The notes: generated from the letters alone by a model not told the origin. Shown: positions 1-9,581, counted from the stretch's first letter. The stretch: 64,000 nucleotides of DNA from Paenibacillus gorillae (GCF_000513275.1 NZ_CBVJ010000112.1:1-64000); one strand, 5' to 3'. Translations and numbers: made by a program.

Positions 1-1385
1 ACAAAAAATAATGTTGTATCTATCCTAAAAACTATATCACATTCATACTCTGTCTCATTGTCTCTTTTATATAAAGATGTATTCTGGACTTTCTTCATAT
101 TTAATTCCACTCTTGTCCTTTCTTCAAAACCACTTCCTCTAAAAGATAATTCTAATCTTCTATTCAAAAAGTTTGAAGCCAATGAACGAGGTATATCACT
201 ATTCGCAAGTAATGATGGAACTATAACATATAGATCATCGAGTTGAATAAATGGACAATCAAATAAATCTTGTGATTGTTTATTAAAGACAAATCCATTA
301 AAAATCACTTCAAATTCAGTTCTATTAAAACCATTTCTAACAAAAAACATTTTCCATTGGTTTTTAGTCTTACTTAAACAATAATCCTTTAAATTATACT
401 TATTTTTATTTCTTAGTTTTAAGAACTTTTTACTTTCTCCAACTAATAACTGATAAGCATATAACCATCTATGTAATTTAATGTTATCAACTAATTCTTC
501 TAATGTATACGTCCCAAAAACTAAAGTAGATACTAGATGATTCAGCTTATCTTTTTCAGCATTTAATGCTCGTTCTTTATTTTTCACATCTTTATTATCA
601 TGATTAGAAGCAACCTTTCCTAAAATGGAAAATTCCCAACTGTTTTTTAGATTAATAAGTCTAATATTAGATACTAGATTATTTAGCTCGAAATCCTTAT
701 CAAGAATCTCAACCTTAACCATTTCCATTGCTGGATACTCTTCTATTTTTATATACGAATATTTCCATAAGCTCATCAAGTTATCTAGCTCAGTCCAATA
801 AATACTGAAATCCAAATGTTTACTAGACGCATCTAATAATGCTTCAGAAATATCACTTTTATAGCGATTAAAAGCATAATTATTATAAATAAAACTTTTT
901 AATATCATACCTGTTGATTCAGCTGCTGATTCAAAAAGGCCAGCTCTTACTCTCCAAGATTTAGTATTACTTACTTCAGAATGTATAGAACTTAAATATC
1001 GTTCCAATGTTAAGACATATGATACAACTGTATTATTACGATTCAATTCAGGATAATCTTTGAAATATTTATCTTTTTGTTCATTGAATTTACTGACCAA
1101 TTTTAAAAATAATTTAGATTCTTTAATTAGTTCTTCTAATTTTGCAAACTCATTTCTTCCTAACTTATTTGCATAATGATCGGTAACAAGTTTAATTAGT
1201 TCGTTTGTTTTTTGTTCGCTGTATAAATTCAAGTAAATGCCCGAAGACCTTATTGAAGAAAGGAGAACATTAATGCCATATAGTTCATATTTATTATCAA
1301 GGTAAGCAATAAACTTTTTAGTACTCTTTTTCATATGTTTTTCTATTTCATGTATGTTAAAACTTTGAGGATTGCTTATTATCAT
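1..1385 (-). CDS. Hypothetical protein, 3'-truncated by window edge; possible PD-(D/E)XK nuclease C-terminus
   Basis: An uninterrupted minus-strand reading frame of 461 codons runs from an ATG at 1385 (GGGAG-type ribosome binding site about 8 nt upstream) off the left edge with no stop. The N-terminal 400 residues are rich in Lys, Asn, Leu and Glu and show no family I recognise. The last residues before the edge read E-Y-E-C-D-I-V-F-R-I-D-T-T-L-F-F, an acidic residue followed by a hydrophobic hairpin. This is how the core of restriction-like PD-(D/E)XK or NERD-type nucleases begins; the expected E-x-K would lie just outside the window. The gene is visibly AT-rich like the other accessory islands here. 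The reading frame is certain; the nuclease assignment is inference. Confidence 0.7.
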   Translation of the reverse strand, partial: MIISNPQSFNIHEIEKHMKKSTKKFIAYLDNKYELYGINVLLSSIRSSGIYLNLYSEQKTNELIKLVTDHYANKLGRNEFAKLEELIKESKLFLKLVSKFNEQKDKYFKDYPELNRNNTVVSYVLTLERYLSSIHSEVSNTKSWRVRAGLFESAAESTGMILKSFIYNNYAFNRYKSDISEALLDASSKHLDFSIYWTELDNLMSLWKYSYIKIEEYPAMEMVKVEILDKDFELNNLVSNIRLINLKNSWEFSILGKVASNHDNKDVKNKERALNAEKDKLNHLVSTLVFGTYTLEELVDNIKLHRWLYAYQLLVGESKKFLKLRNKNKYNLKDYCLSKTKNQWKMFFVRNGFNRTEFEVIFNGFVFNKQSQDLFDCPFIQLDDLYVIVPSLLANSDIPRSLASNFLNRRLELSFRGSGFEERTRVELNMKKVQNTSLYKRDNETEYECDIVFRIDTTLFF

Positions 1386-1694
1386 CTGAATCACTCCCAA
1401 GTATACTAATAACCGAAGCCCACACTATTAAAATCCCCTGTAATATAGGTATCGCCCTAAAACGTTATAATATGATTTAAGTTTTAAGGAGAATAAAAAA
1501 ATTTACTTCGTAATTAGTTTAAGACATATTGACCAAAGCGACATTGTATTATATGAAATCCCAAATCAATAATATCATTCCAAAATAACCATTGTATAGA
1601 TTAGTAGATTTTTCGACGAGTTGAACAACAATTGCCGCAGAACGAACCAGTAGATTAAAACACCTTTATTAAAGATATTTTCGAGCTGGTCATA
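1386..1694. other. AT-rich intergenic region, nothing recognised
   Basis: About 300 bases between the edge gene and the insertion sequence. It contains short AT-rich tracts but no reading frame with a ribosome binding site, no strong hairpin and no convincing promoter in either direction. Confidence 0.5.
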
Positions 1695-2982
1695 CCCCTG
1701 TCAAGTAGAAAAATGAAAAAAAGCTAAGCTGCCAATGCGCATCGATACTCAACCAGTGCGAGTTGTTTTAGTTTGGCTTGAAAGCGGTGGTAGTTGTAGT
1801 AATAAATATATTCCTCCACCGCTTGCTGAATTTCTGCCCCTGAATTAAAATGGTTGAGGTAAAGCTTCTCTGTTTTGAGATGCGAAAAGAAGGATTCTAT
1901 GCAAGCGTTATCCAGGCAGGTTGCTTTGTGAGAGTGGCTGCCTTTAACGCCGAATACTTCTAATCGTTTGTTGTACGCTTGAGACGTGTATTGGAGGCCT
2001 TGATCCTAATGGAGCACGGCTTCCGAAACGTTTTTTTTTCTTGTCCACTGTTCAATCGTGTCCAGCAACGAGTTGCACGTCGCTTCGTTTTGACAACTGC
2101 CACACGACAATCTCGTTGTTGAATAGATCCTGAATAACGGACAGGTAATGAAAGTCCGTGCCGTCCGAAATATACGTAATATTGGTCACCATTTTTTGTT
2201 GGGGTGCCGTCGCATGAAATTGACGTTTTAAGCGATTAGGATAGACGACAGAAGGCGTGTAACTGGACTGCTTTTTCTTCTTTCGAATCATCGATTGAAT
2301 GGATAACTCCATCATCATTCGCCATACCTTTTTGTGATTTACGTTGTAGCCTGCCTCCCATAAGGCGTTCGTCATGCGAGGGTTGCCGAATTCTGGATGC
2401 ATAAAATGAATGGCCAGCATGTGTTCCTGATCTCATGATTCCGGTCTTGTCTCGCTTCGCGCTGGGGCTGTGTTGTTCGCCATTTGTCATAGCTGGCTCG
2501 TTTTATCCCTGCAATAGCCAACAGTCTTGAAATGCTGTATTGGAGACGCAATTCCTCCATTATTTCATAATTTTGACATGAGGTGAGTTTCTCTCCTTTA
2601 CTAGATTTGGATACCGCTTTTTTAGGTAATCCACCTACGCCTTCAAATAATCCTGTTCTTCCTCGACACTGGCAAAGATAGAGCGAGGACGCCCCTTCAT
2701 TGGATTCGGCTCCTTGCCTTTCCGTTCGAATGAATCCCCCTTCTGCCATTTTTTTACCCAATCCTTCAGTTGGGAACAGTTACGGAACCCCTTCCCATTC
2801 GGCTACGACCTTGTAGCTGGCTGAGCCTTCTACATACGCTTTTATTGCCTTCAATTTGAAGTCTTCAGTATATGTTTGAAATGTTTGTCCCTTTTTAGCC
2901 ATAAAAAATATCCCCTCCAATTTACACTCAAAAAAAGCCTCCATGATAACATGAAGGTTTTTTGAGTGTCTACTTGAAGGGG
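1695..2982 (-). mobile_element. Decayed IS3-family (IS150-like) insertion sequence
   Basis: The element is about 1288 bp. The left end reads CCCCTGTCAAGTAGA (1695-1709) and the right end, read inward on the other strand, CCCCTTCAAGTAGA (2969-2982): imperfect terminal inverted repeats differing by one base gap. ATA lies immediately outside both ends (1692-1694 and 2983-2985), consistent with a 3-bp target duplication, which is normal for IS3 elements. Just inside the right end, 2924-2935 and 2958-2969 (ACACTCAAAAAA / TTTTTTGAGTGT) form a long hairpin that could block transcription reading into the transposase. The transposase is inactivated (separate entry), so the copy should be non-autonomous. 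Confidence 0.85.
1724..2902 (-). pseudogene. IS3-family transposase OrfA/OrfB, multiply disrupted
   Basis: OrfA starts at ATG 2902 (M-A-K-K-G-Q-T-F) and carries a helix-turn-helix N-terminus, but hits a stop after about 40 residues; the frame resumes with N-C-S-Q-L-K-D-W one base out. OrfB (from about 2600) shows the usual Y-E-I-M-E-E-L start and S-Y-D-K-W, shifts frame near 2420, then shows N-I-T-Y-I where active IS3 transposases have D-I-T-Y. It shifts again near 2070, and H-stop-D-Q-G replaces H-S-D-Q-G at about 2010. The final DDE glutamate is still visible in the E-S-F-F-S-H-L-K segment, and the frame ends at 1724. With at least three frameshifts, one stop and a lost catalytic Asp, this is genuine decay rather than programmed OrfA/OrfB frameshifting. 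Confidence 0.9.
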
Positions 2983-3034
2983 ATAATACCAGGCGCAGAT
3001 TCAGCCCCGGTTTTTTACGTTATCATCTCTGTTG

Positions 3035-4180
3035 TTACCACACACTCGCATAAGCATAGTTCCGTATCGTGCCGTGATAGCGATACCACGGAGAAGCGTT
3101 TTCCTGTTGAGCATAAAACAGCGTCACTTCCGCTTCAGGATCGATAACGACATAACAGCCTCTAGCGCCGTCCCAGCCAAATTCACCATTGTGGCTAAGA
3201 GAGTTATTGTCCTCGCGATTCATCATCGTTCTGACACCGAGGCCATAGCCGTAGCCATACTTGCTTTCCCCACCGAATCGGTTAAAATCCTGCTGTGCAA
3301 CAGGAGACAAGCGATTCCTGCGCATCGCATTCACCGTCTCCGGTCGCAGAATACGCTCACCGTTAGGCGCTAGACCATAGTTGCATAACGCTTCGGCAAA
3401 CACAATATAGTCGGGAACCGTGGCGTACAATCCGCCGCCGCCGCTTTCATAAGCTCTGCCCGGCTGAAGGTTAAAGTTTTCGCCAATGCTTGCCGCCCGG
3501 TGAGTCTTGGCATTAAAGCTGTTGTACAGCTTGCAGAATCGGCTTTCATCTTTGAGCTGGAACGAAGTATCTTTCATGCCCAGTGGATCAAAAATATTTT
3601 GCTGCAAGTATTGTCCGAAGGTCTGTCCCGTTACCGCCTCAAGCAATCCTGCCAGCACATCATGGCAAACGGTGTATTGGAAGTGCGAGCCTGGCTCGAA
3701 AAGCAGCGGCTCCTGTGCCAGTGCCTTAATGACGGAAAGCGTTTGGCCTTCCCCATTGCTGTCGGCAATCGCTTTATTAACAGCGTCTGTATCGATCTTC
3801 TCGATACCCGCCGTCATCGTAAACAAATGCTCAATCGTAATGTGATGTTGAGCAGGACGCAGCTCCACCGTTCCATCTGGCAGTGTATGACGAACGGACA
3901 TATCTCTAAACTCCGGAATGTACTCGTACAATGGATCGCTCAGTTTAAACTTCCCTTGTTCCAGCAGCTGCAGCAAAGCCGTGACGGTTATAACCTTAGT
4001 CGCAGAATACAATCTGAAAATGCTGTTCCCGCTAAAAGGCACCTGATTCTCCACATCTGAGAAACCGGTATAATGCTCATAAACAGGCTGGTGTTTATGA
4101 TACATAGCAATACCAAGGCCGGGAATGTTTTTCTCGTTATAAAACGCTTCCAAATATGCAGTTAGCTTCGTAAAATTCAT
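3035..4180 (-). CDS. Serine hydrolase, beta-lactamase class C / EstB family
   Basis: A 381-residue serine hydrolase of the class C beta-lactamase/penicillin-binding fold. The S-x-x-K nucleophile motif is S59-A-T-K62, the second motif is a Tyr (Y169) in F-Q-Y-T-V-C-H-D-V-L, and the third motif near the C-terminus is H-N-G in S-H-N-G-E-F-G-W-D-G. Members of this group are mostly esterases, transesterases or peptidases of unknown substrate rather than true beta-lactamases. No signal peptide is visible, so a cytoplasmic location is likely. The ATG at 4180 is preceded by GGTGGAG. It is a single gene between the insertion sequence and the MFS gene; no regulation is evident. Confidence 0.88.
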   Translation of the reverse strand: MNFTKLTAYLEAFYNEKNIPGLGIAMYHKHQPVYEHYTGFSDVENQVPFSGNSIFRLYSATKVITVTALLQLLEQGKFKLSDPLYEYIPEFRDMSVRHTLPDGTVELRPAQHHITIEHLFTMTAGIEKIDTDAVNKAIADSNGEGQTLSVIKALAQEPLLFEPGSHFQYTVCHDVLAGLLEAVTGQTFGQYLQQNIFDPLGMKDTSFQLKDESRFCKLYNSFNAKTHRAASIGENFNLQPGRAYESGGGGLYATVPDYIVFAEALCNYGLAPNGERILRPETVNAMRRNRLSPVAQQDFNRFGGESKYGYGYGLGVRTMMNREDNNSLSHNGEFGWDGARGCYVVIDPEAEVTLFYAQQENASPWYRYHGTIRNYAYASVW

Positions 4181-4373
4181 CGTTCTCCACCTGCCATTTC
4201 ACTGAACTATGACTATCCTAATAGGCATTCTCCATTTAATTTTATCACTCCAGAACAGCCGCTGGATACTTCAATAATGCGACATGTATCCCTTATTTAA
4301 CGACCTTAACTTGTTGCTAGAAATAAAGAGCCTGGCAGCTCCCACGCCAAGCTCTGAATTCGATCTGCCCGTT

Positions 4374-5621
4374 CTACTCGGCTGCCAGTTCCTTAACCAC
4401 AGGCTTTCCAGCCTCAATCAGTCGTTTATTGCTGACAAAGAATAGGGCCAGAATTAATAGTAATAATCCGGTCCCCACAAGCAGCCATTCAATCGCAAAG
4501 ACATCCGCAAGCGGACCGAATATCAGCATGCCTATTGGCATCATCGAAGTCGATATCATACCGAATACTCCGAAAATACGCCCCATATAGTCCGGGTCCA
4601 CCTTTTCCTGCAGCAAGACCATTGTCGGCGTATTGACCATCGGCACGGCAACGCCATATATAGCCATCACCATTAAGTAAAACCAGAATATTGGCACGAT
4701 ACCCAGCACTAACGTGCATATAGCCATGATCAGATTAGCAGCAGTCATCGTATACACCTTGTTGCGGAAACCGCCCCATGATGCGATGATGGCTCCGCCA
4801 GCCATCATACCTACTGAAAAAGCGATCTCAATGCCCGTCAATCGCCAATAATCCTCTCCGAAGCTTCGCGTCACTTGAAGCGGCGTTAGAAAGGCAGCCG
4901 GTGCCATTAACACAAAGAAAAAGGCAAAAAAGATAAAAAGGGTTTTCAGAAAGCTATGGTTCTTAATGTAGGCTAAACCCATCTTGAAATCATCCATATA
5001 ACTGGTCGTTTGTTGATCCAATGCTTTCTTGTGTGCAGGGATTTTAAGATAGAAGAACAAGGTAAAGATCGCAATCGCCGCCGTAACGACATCAATGAAA
5101 AATATGATTTCAATGGTTGCCACAGAGAGCAGTGTCGCACTGACAATAGGCGCAACGAACATCATCAGCGCTTGAAGCGTTCCATTAATTCCGTTGACCT
5201 TGGTCAACTTATCCTCCGGTACAATTTGCGGTAAAATCGCGGCCACTGCGGGGGTCTGAATTCCCGCTCCCAGTGCTCGAACGGCTGCAATGACGAACAA
5301 CAGCCACGGCGCATCATATCCGGATAAGAAAGTAACAGCCAGAAACAGCGTAACCGCAGCAATCATGCCATCCGCTATCATAATCAGATATTTCCGGTTG
5401 AAACGGTCTGCCCACACACCGGCAAACGGCGACAACAGAAAGGTAGGAATGAATCCGCACACGATAAATAAAGTCATCATGACTCCTGATTTCGTCGTCA
5501 GCGTGATATGCCACATAATGGCGTATTGCACGAGTGCAGAGCCGAATAATGAAATGGTTTGACTGCTTAGAAAGAGAATGATATCCCTTTTCCAATTCTT
5601 TTTTTCTACGATATTTGTCAT
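4374..5621 (-). CDS. MFS transporter, macrolide-efflux-like
   Basis: A 415-residue 12-helix major facilitator protein. It contains the conserved loop between helices 2 and 3 (G-V-W-A-D-R-F-N-R-K) and an N-terminal half resembling Mef/MdfA-type drug exporters (M-W-H-I-T-L-T-T-K-S-G near residue 38). It probably exports drugs or other small hydrophobic molecules using the proton gradient; the substrate cannot be read from sequence. I chose the ATG at 5621 (M-T-N-I-V) because AAGGG lies 8-9 nt upstream; a GTG three codons earlier (5630) is less well placed. Monocistronic by appearance. Confidence 0.85.
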   Translation of the reverse strand: MTNIVEKKNWKRDIILFLSSQTISLFGSALVQYAIMWHITLTTKSGVMMTLFIVCGFIPTFLLSPFAGVWADRFNRKYLIMIADGMIAAVTLFLAVTFLSGYDAPWLLFVIAAVRALGAGIQTPAVAAILPQIVPEDKLTKVNGINGTLQALMMFVAPIVSATLLSVATIEIIFFIDVVTAAIAIFTLFFYLKIPAHKKALDQQTTSYMDDFKMGLAYIKNHSFLKTLFIFFAFFFVLMAPAAFLTPLQVTRSFGEDYWRLTGIEIAFSVGMMAGGAIIASWGGFRNKVYTMTAANLIMAICTLVLGIVPIFWFYLMVMAIYGVAVPMVNTPTMVLLQEKVDPDYMGRIFGVFGMISTSMMPIGMLIFGPLADVFAIEWLLVGTGLLLLILALFFVSNKRLIEAGKPVVKELAAE

Positions 5622-5808
5622 TTTCCACACCCTTTTTGAATATATAATTTCTTCATAAAATAAAGACTGAACATCGTTATTAATTTACCATATATCAGGC
5701 TTTGCTTTCAGCATGTTAGACCGTTTTTTATCCCTGTCACCACAAGAAATATCAAGCGTTGCCGATGAATAGCATGTATCCTTATATAGAGGAGGCGAAA
5801 CGTATACC

Positions 5809-6519
5809 ATGGACATATCGAGAAAGCTGGAGATGGAGCGGCTGCACATTGAACAAAAGGAACTATTTGATTCGCATGTGCTTAACCTATTAAATGGACA
5901 GTTTATGTATGAGGAATTTAAAGAAAATAACATAATGGGAGAATCGGATTCCGCCCCGTTTAATGAAGCCATGTGCGTGAATGCCACGACAGAACGCATT
6001 TTCGAGCAAGATTTTATACGGACTCGGGCGTCGGGTCATCATGAAACCGAAGAAACCTATATTAAGAAGGTCATCGAGCCTCTGCAAAATCTTATAGATA
6101 AACATAGATATGAGAGTATCGTCTTGTGGTTTGGCGAAGACATGTTCTGTCAAATGAATCTGCTTACTATACTCGCCTATCTGGAACAGTCCGGCTATGA
6201 AGGGAAAGTCATCTTGAGCAGCTTCAGGGAGGATGAGTTCAGAACAAGTCAAACCGAGATTAGATTGGGGCACTATCTTGATGTTTACAAAGAGGTACTG
6301 GTCATGCATACCAGACCATCCTATGAACTTCTGCCCGTTATGTATCAGGCCATAGAGATCTATCTGGATATGTTGAATGAGGATAACGCAGTAACCCGTT
6401 ATATCGCCAAAAATAAAGAGCTTATAGAATCTGAGCTGCTCCATCAATTATTCGAGCTCTTCCCGGCAGTAGGATATGGAGACACCCAATATGCAGAGCT
6501 CATTCATAAAGTAAAATAA
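5809..6519 (+). CDS. DUF1835-like hypothetical protein
   Basis: 236 residues, soluble and acidic, with no signal or membrane segment. The central stretch I-V-L-W-F-G-E-D-M-F-C-Q-M-N-L-L resembles the DUF1835 family, whose members carry a hydrophobic strand ending in W-x-G/D followed by a leucine-rich helix and are of unknown biochemical function. It starts at an ATG preceded by GAGGAGG at -13. It stands alone between the MFS gene on the opposite strand and the small secreted protein genes. The family call is from pattern recall only. Confidence 0.6.
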   Translation: MDISRKLEMERLHIEQKELFDSHVLNLLNGQFMYEEFKENNIMGESDSAPFNEAMCVNATTERIFEQDFIRTRASGHHETEETYIKKVIEPLQNLIDKHRYESIVLWFGEDMFCQMNLLTILAYLEQSGYEGKVILSSFREDEFRTSQTEIRLGHYLDVYKEVLVMHTRPSYELLPVMYQAIEIYLDMLNEDNAVTRYIAKNKELIESELLHQLFELFPAVGYGDTQYAELIHKVK

Positions 6520-6722
6520 CACTAACAAGATGGACAATAACAAAGGGATAGAGCCGTTAGGATAGCTCCATCCCTATTTGTCATGATATCACACATCATT
6601 TCAATAAGATTAGCCATCAGCAGAAATGGAATGAACAGGTATACTTTAAGTGTCCCACAAATGAAGAAGTCGATGACATAGCCTTGTTGCGATCAATAAA
6701 CACTATAAGGGAGGAATTTATA

Positions 6723-7121
6723 ATGATTCGTGCAGCTAAAAAAAGATTGGCATTGCTGTCTTTAAGCGCCGCTCTCTTGTTGGCATGGCCAGCTGGTGCA
6801 TTCGCCGGCTCGGATACAGGTATCAGATTTGGCCATACTTATACGTTTACTAACGGCTATATCAGCAATGGCGCATGGGCGCAAACTAATTTCTCCTATC
6901 AAGGTGCACCTAAAGAAGTCACATTGAATTATACGTATAGGAATTTAAGTAATATGACTGTGGTAACGGCAGCTCCTGTAACCAATACCAACAGCACTGC
7001 CCCCGCTTATGCACTAATTCTAATAACCAGCGGGATTAGTATTCAGGCAATCAGCGGATACAGCTCGCATCTCATTGACTTCACATCTCCGCCAATGAAA
7101 AACACACATTTGCCTATTTAA
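6723..7121 (+). CDS. Small secreted protein, paralogue 1
   Basis: A 132-residue precursor with a clear signal peptide (K-K-R-L start, hydrophobic core, A-G-A-F-A cleavage site near residue 24). The mature part is about 108 residues, rich in Thr, Ser, Asn and Tyr with alternating polar and hydrophobic residues, which suggests a small extracellular beta-sheet protein. It has no cysteines. It is about 70% identical by eye to the protein at 7379, including the conserved ending N-T-H-L-P-I. The ATG at 6723 follows GGGAGG; an upstream in-frame ATG at 6684 lacks a ribosome binding site. No known family recognised. A terminator follows at once. Confidence 0.82.
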   Translation: MIRAAKKRLALLSLSAALLLAWPAGAFAGSDTGIRFGHTYTFTNGYISNGAWAQTNFSYQGAPKEVTLNYTYRNLSNMTVVTAAPVTNTNSTAPAYALILITSGISIQAISGYSSHLIDFTSPPMKNTHLPI

Positions 7122-7140
7122 GTAATCGATAACGCATACA

Positions 7141-7206
7141 AATGAGACATTGTTAACGAGAAACGCCCTGTTTTAGAACATGACGCCGTTAGCAATGTCT
7201 CATTTT
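7141..7206 (+). terminator. Intrinsic terminator of paralogue 1
   Basis: A perfect 12-bp outer stem, AATGAGACATTG (7141-7152) with CAATGTCTCATT (7193-7204), plus inner TTAACG/CGTTA pairing, then TTTT. The core GAGACATTG/CAATGTCTC is identical to that of the terminator at 9498. Confidence 0.8.
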
Positions 7207-7310
7207 GTGATGGAAAGACATTACTACTGTTCTGACTTCATTAATGGGGAAGCTTTGCTTATAAAACACATGATTAATACGTCTAAAAAAGATAAAACAA
7301 AAAAAGTAAA

Positions 7311-7339
7311 TTGACTTATTTTTTAATTATATGTATTTA
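7311..7339 (+). promoter_or_regulatory. Candidate sigma-A promoter for paralogue 2
   Basis: TTGACT at 7311-7316, a 17-bp AT-rich spacer and TATTTA at 7334-7339, 40 bp ahead of the start codon at 7379. The -35 is near consensus and the -10 is weak. Confidence 0.5.
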
Positions 7340-7378
7340 TTTGTTATTAGGGGCAGGGAAAATAAGGAGGAATTAATA

Positions 7379-7777
7379 ATGATTCGTGCAGCTAAAAAAA
7401 GATTAGCATTGTTGTCTATAAGTGCAACACTCTTGTTGGCATGGCCAGCCGGTGCATTTGCCGGTTCGGATACAGGTACTAAATTTGGCCATACTTACAA
7501 GTTTACTAACGGCTATATCAGCAATGGCGCGTGGGCACAAACTTATTTCTCCGATCAAAGCGCACCTAAGGAAGTCAAACTGACTTATACGTACCAAAAC
7601 CTTAGCACTATGACTGTCGTAACGCTAGGTCCTGTAACCAATACAAGCAGCACTTCCGTTGCCTATGCACTGGTACAAGTTCCGAATGGAATTAGTCAGC
7701 AGCCCGTCAGCGGATACAGCTCGCATTTCATCAATCTTGGAACGCCATCTATCGTAAACACACATTTGCCTATTTAA
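7379..7777 (+). CDS. Small secreted protein, paralogue 2
   Basis: Same length (132 residues) and architecture as the gene at 6723: a near-identical signal peptide (M-I-R-A-A-K-K-R-L-A-L-L-S), then G-S-D-T-G and the shared blocks T-N-G-Y-I-S-N-G-A-W-A-Q-T, A-P-K-E-V, M-T-V-V-T, S-G-Y-S-S-H and N-T-H-L-P-I. Divergence is concentrated in the central and C-terminal exposed-looking segments. The ATG at 7379 follows AAGGAGG. No terminator separates it from the lipoprotein gene 40 bp downstream, so the two may be cotranscribed. Function unknown. Confidence 0.82.
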   Translation: MIRAAKKRLALLSISATLLLAWPAGAFAGSDTGTKFGHTYKFTNGYISNGAWAQTYFSDQSAPKEVKLTYTYQNLSTMTVVTLGPVTNTSSTSVAYALVQVPNGISQQPVSGYSSHFINLGTPSIVNTHLPI

Positions 7778-7817
7778 GTAACCGATAACTCATAGAGGAT
7801 ACCCTGCTCCGTCCTTC

Positions 7818-9431
7818 ATGATTGATCGAAACGGAAATGTTTTGGAAAGGAGGCGTACTGCGATAACCTATACAGCTGGCACCTGGCGCGATATACGCCG
7901 CCAATCGATAATCTTACTGCTCTTTTTGAGCTTGACTATGCTTTTTATTAGCGGCTGCACAGACGGGACTGAGCAGACCTCTGCTCTAACAAACAGCCCG
8001 GAACCCGTTCAGGAAGCACTAAAGCCGGAAGACTACGAATCATTATGGCCCGGCAAGAAGAAGCTGATTTGGCTTTCTGATAGCGAATTGCTTTATAGTT
8101 CTTCCAAGGACGTTCTAACCGAATTCAATAATACACTGCTGGCTAACGGTGCCGACTTCGTTGTAGAATTCTTAAATGCGAAAGCAAGCAGTGTTCAGGA
8201 CTATTATGATTTGATACGGAGATTGAAGCAGGAGGGCAAGCAGGTTGATTTGCTAAATACCGGATCAGGCTCGTATGACGTGAACATTCGCACCTATCCG
8301 GAGGCTGTCCGGGATGGTTTGCTGGAGCCTTTGGATGAATACCTCCAGACAAAGGACGGAAAGCTGCTGTATGATCATATCCTTCCCAGCTCGTGGGAGA
8401 TGGTTACATTAGACCGTCATATTTATGGTATACACCCTATGCCCACCGCTGCCGCTAACCTATATCTATTTACTAATAAACGCATACAGGAAAAATATAA
8501 GATCACACTGCCTGAGCACATATCCGGCTTGGATGAACTGCAATCTGCCTTGACATTGGCGGCAGAAGAAAGCAAGCAGGATCAGAAATTTGTACCGCTG
8601 TACATCTGGCTAGGGTCAGGGAAAGAAATGAGCGGGTATGATTTTCTGGGCAGCAGCGGAATAGCGGTACGCCATACAGAAAGCGGCGCCCCTCTCGCCT
8701 TTAATCCTTACGCGGAACCAAATGTACAACAATTGCTTCAAACGTTGTCTGCATACAAGGAAGCAGATTACACGAAGGAAGGACAAGCATTCGAAGAGGT
8801 CTTGAAAGGGAATTTCTTTGCTTTCGTTACCTACGCCTATCCCTCCACCTATCATGACGGCAAATTGCAGTTGGGCATAACAGACCCTATTCTTGATGTG
8901 AATGCGCATCTTCTGCAAGATGGGATGAATTTTCAAGCGGTTAATGGCATTAACGGAGTGGCTTCATGGTCTACTCATAAAAAAGAAGCCTTTCAATTGT
9001 TAACGCTTGTGAACACGAACAGCGAACTTTCCAACCTGCTCCGGCACGGCTTTAAGAAAGCTGACGGCAAGCCGCAATTTAAAGATATGGAAGAGATGAT
9101 GCGCGGAATCGCATCTCCATCCAATAATCTGATTACGGCTCCAGTCGGCTTGGAGACAACTAACAAGCTGAACGACTATCGGGACTATGCAGCCAGCTTC
9201 TCAATGTCTCCTGCAGCAGGCTTCACGCTAGATGAATCAAAAATCAAAGCTGATCTGGCAGCAATCGGAGAAATCAATCGAAAGTATGAGGCGTTATGGA
9301 CGGGGAGTAAGGATGCCGGTGCCGAACTTGTTAAGGCCAACCAGGAGCTAAAAGCAGCTCATATTGATCAAGTGCTTATCGAGGTTAATAAACAGCTCGA
9401 CAGCTGGTGGAAGGCAACGCATACCAAATAA
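7818..9431 (+). CDS. Lipoprotein resembling ABC solute-binding protein
   Basis: Up to 537 residues. A hydrophobic N-terminal segment ends in a lipobox (L-F-I-S-G-C), so the mature protein is lipid-anchored outside the membrane. The body has the layout of extracellular solute-binding proteins of the DUF3502/LplA type (G-K-K-K-L-I-W-L-S-D near residue 79, D-L-L-N-T-G, a helical C-terminal domain). No permease gene is nearby, so it may be an orphan or serve a distant transporter. The start is uncertain: ATG 7818 has no ribosome binding site, whereas AAAGGAGG at 7846-7853 sits 9 nt before an in-frame ATA at 7863, which would give a normal-length signal peptide. Confidence 0.65.
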   Translation: MIDRNGNVLERRRTAITYTAGTWRDIRRQSIILLLFLSLTMLFISGCTDGTEQTSALTNSPEPVQEALKPEDYESLWPGKKKLIWLSDSELLYSSSKDVLTEFNNTLLANGADFVVEFLNAKASSVQDYYDLIRRLKQEGKQVDLLNTGSGSYDVNIRTYPEAVRDGLLEPLDEYLQTKDGKLLYDHILPSSWEMVTLDRHIYGIHPMPTAAANLYLFTNKRIQEKYKITLPEHISGLDELQSALTLAAEESKQDQKFVPLYIWLGSGKEMSGYDFLGSSGIAVRHTESGAPLAFNPYAEPNVQQLLQTLSAYKEADYTKEGQAFEEVLKGNFFAFVTYAYPSTYHDGKLQLGITDPILDVNAHLLQDGMNFQAVNGINGVASWSTHKKEAFQLLTLVNTNSELSNLLRHGFKKADGKPQFKDMEEMMRGIASPSNNLITAPVGLETTNKLNDYRDYAASFSMSPAAGFTLDESKIKADLAAIGEINRKYEALWTGSKDAGAELVKANQELKAAHIDQVLIEVNKQLDSWWKATHTK

Positions 9432-9497
9432 ACAATCCAAAGTACATTACGGCATCGATGATAATAAAAGGTACGGATGCAAAGTCCGTCCTTATAC

Positions 9498-9562
9498 AAA
9501 GGAGACATTGCTTATAGCAACGTACTGTGTAGACAGGAAGCTGCCAGCAATGTCTCCTTTTA
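9498..9562 (+). terminator. Intrinsic terminator
   Basis: AAAGGAGACATTGCT (9498-9512) pairs perfectly with AGCAATGTCTCCTTT (9546-9560) and is followed by a short T/A tract. It ends the lipoprotein transcript and also lies just beyond the convergent flavoprotein gene. Confidence 0.75.
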
Positions 9563-9581
9563 TGATAAAGTGCAGTTCTGC

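Noticed and set aside
2052-2902. Intact IS3 OrfA/OrfB with programmed -1 frameshift
   Set aside because: More than one frameshift, an internal stop and replacement of the first catalytic Asp show decay, not programmed recoding.
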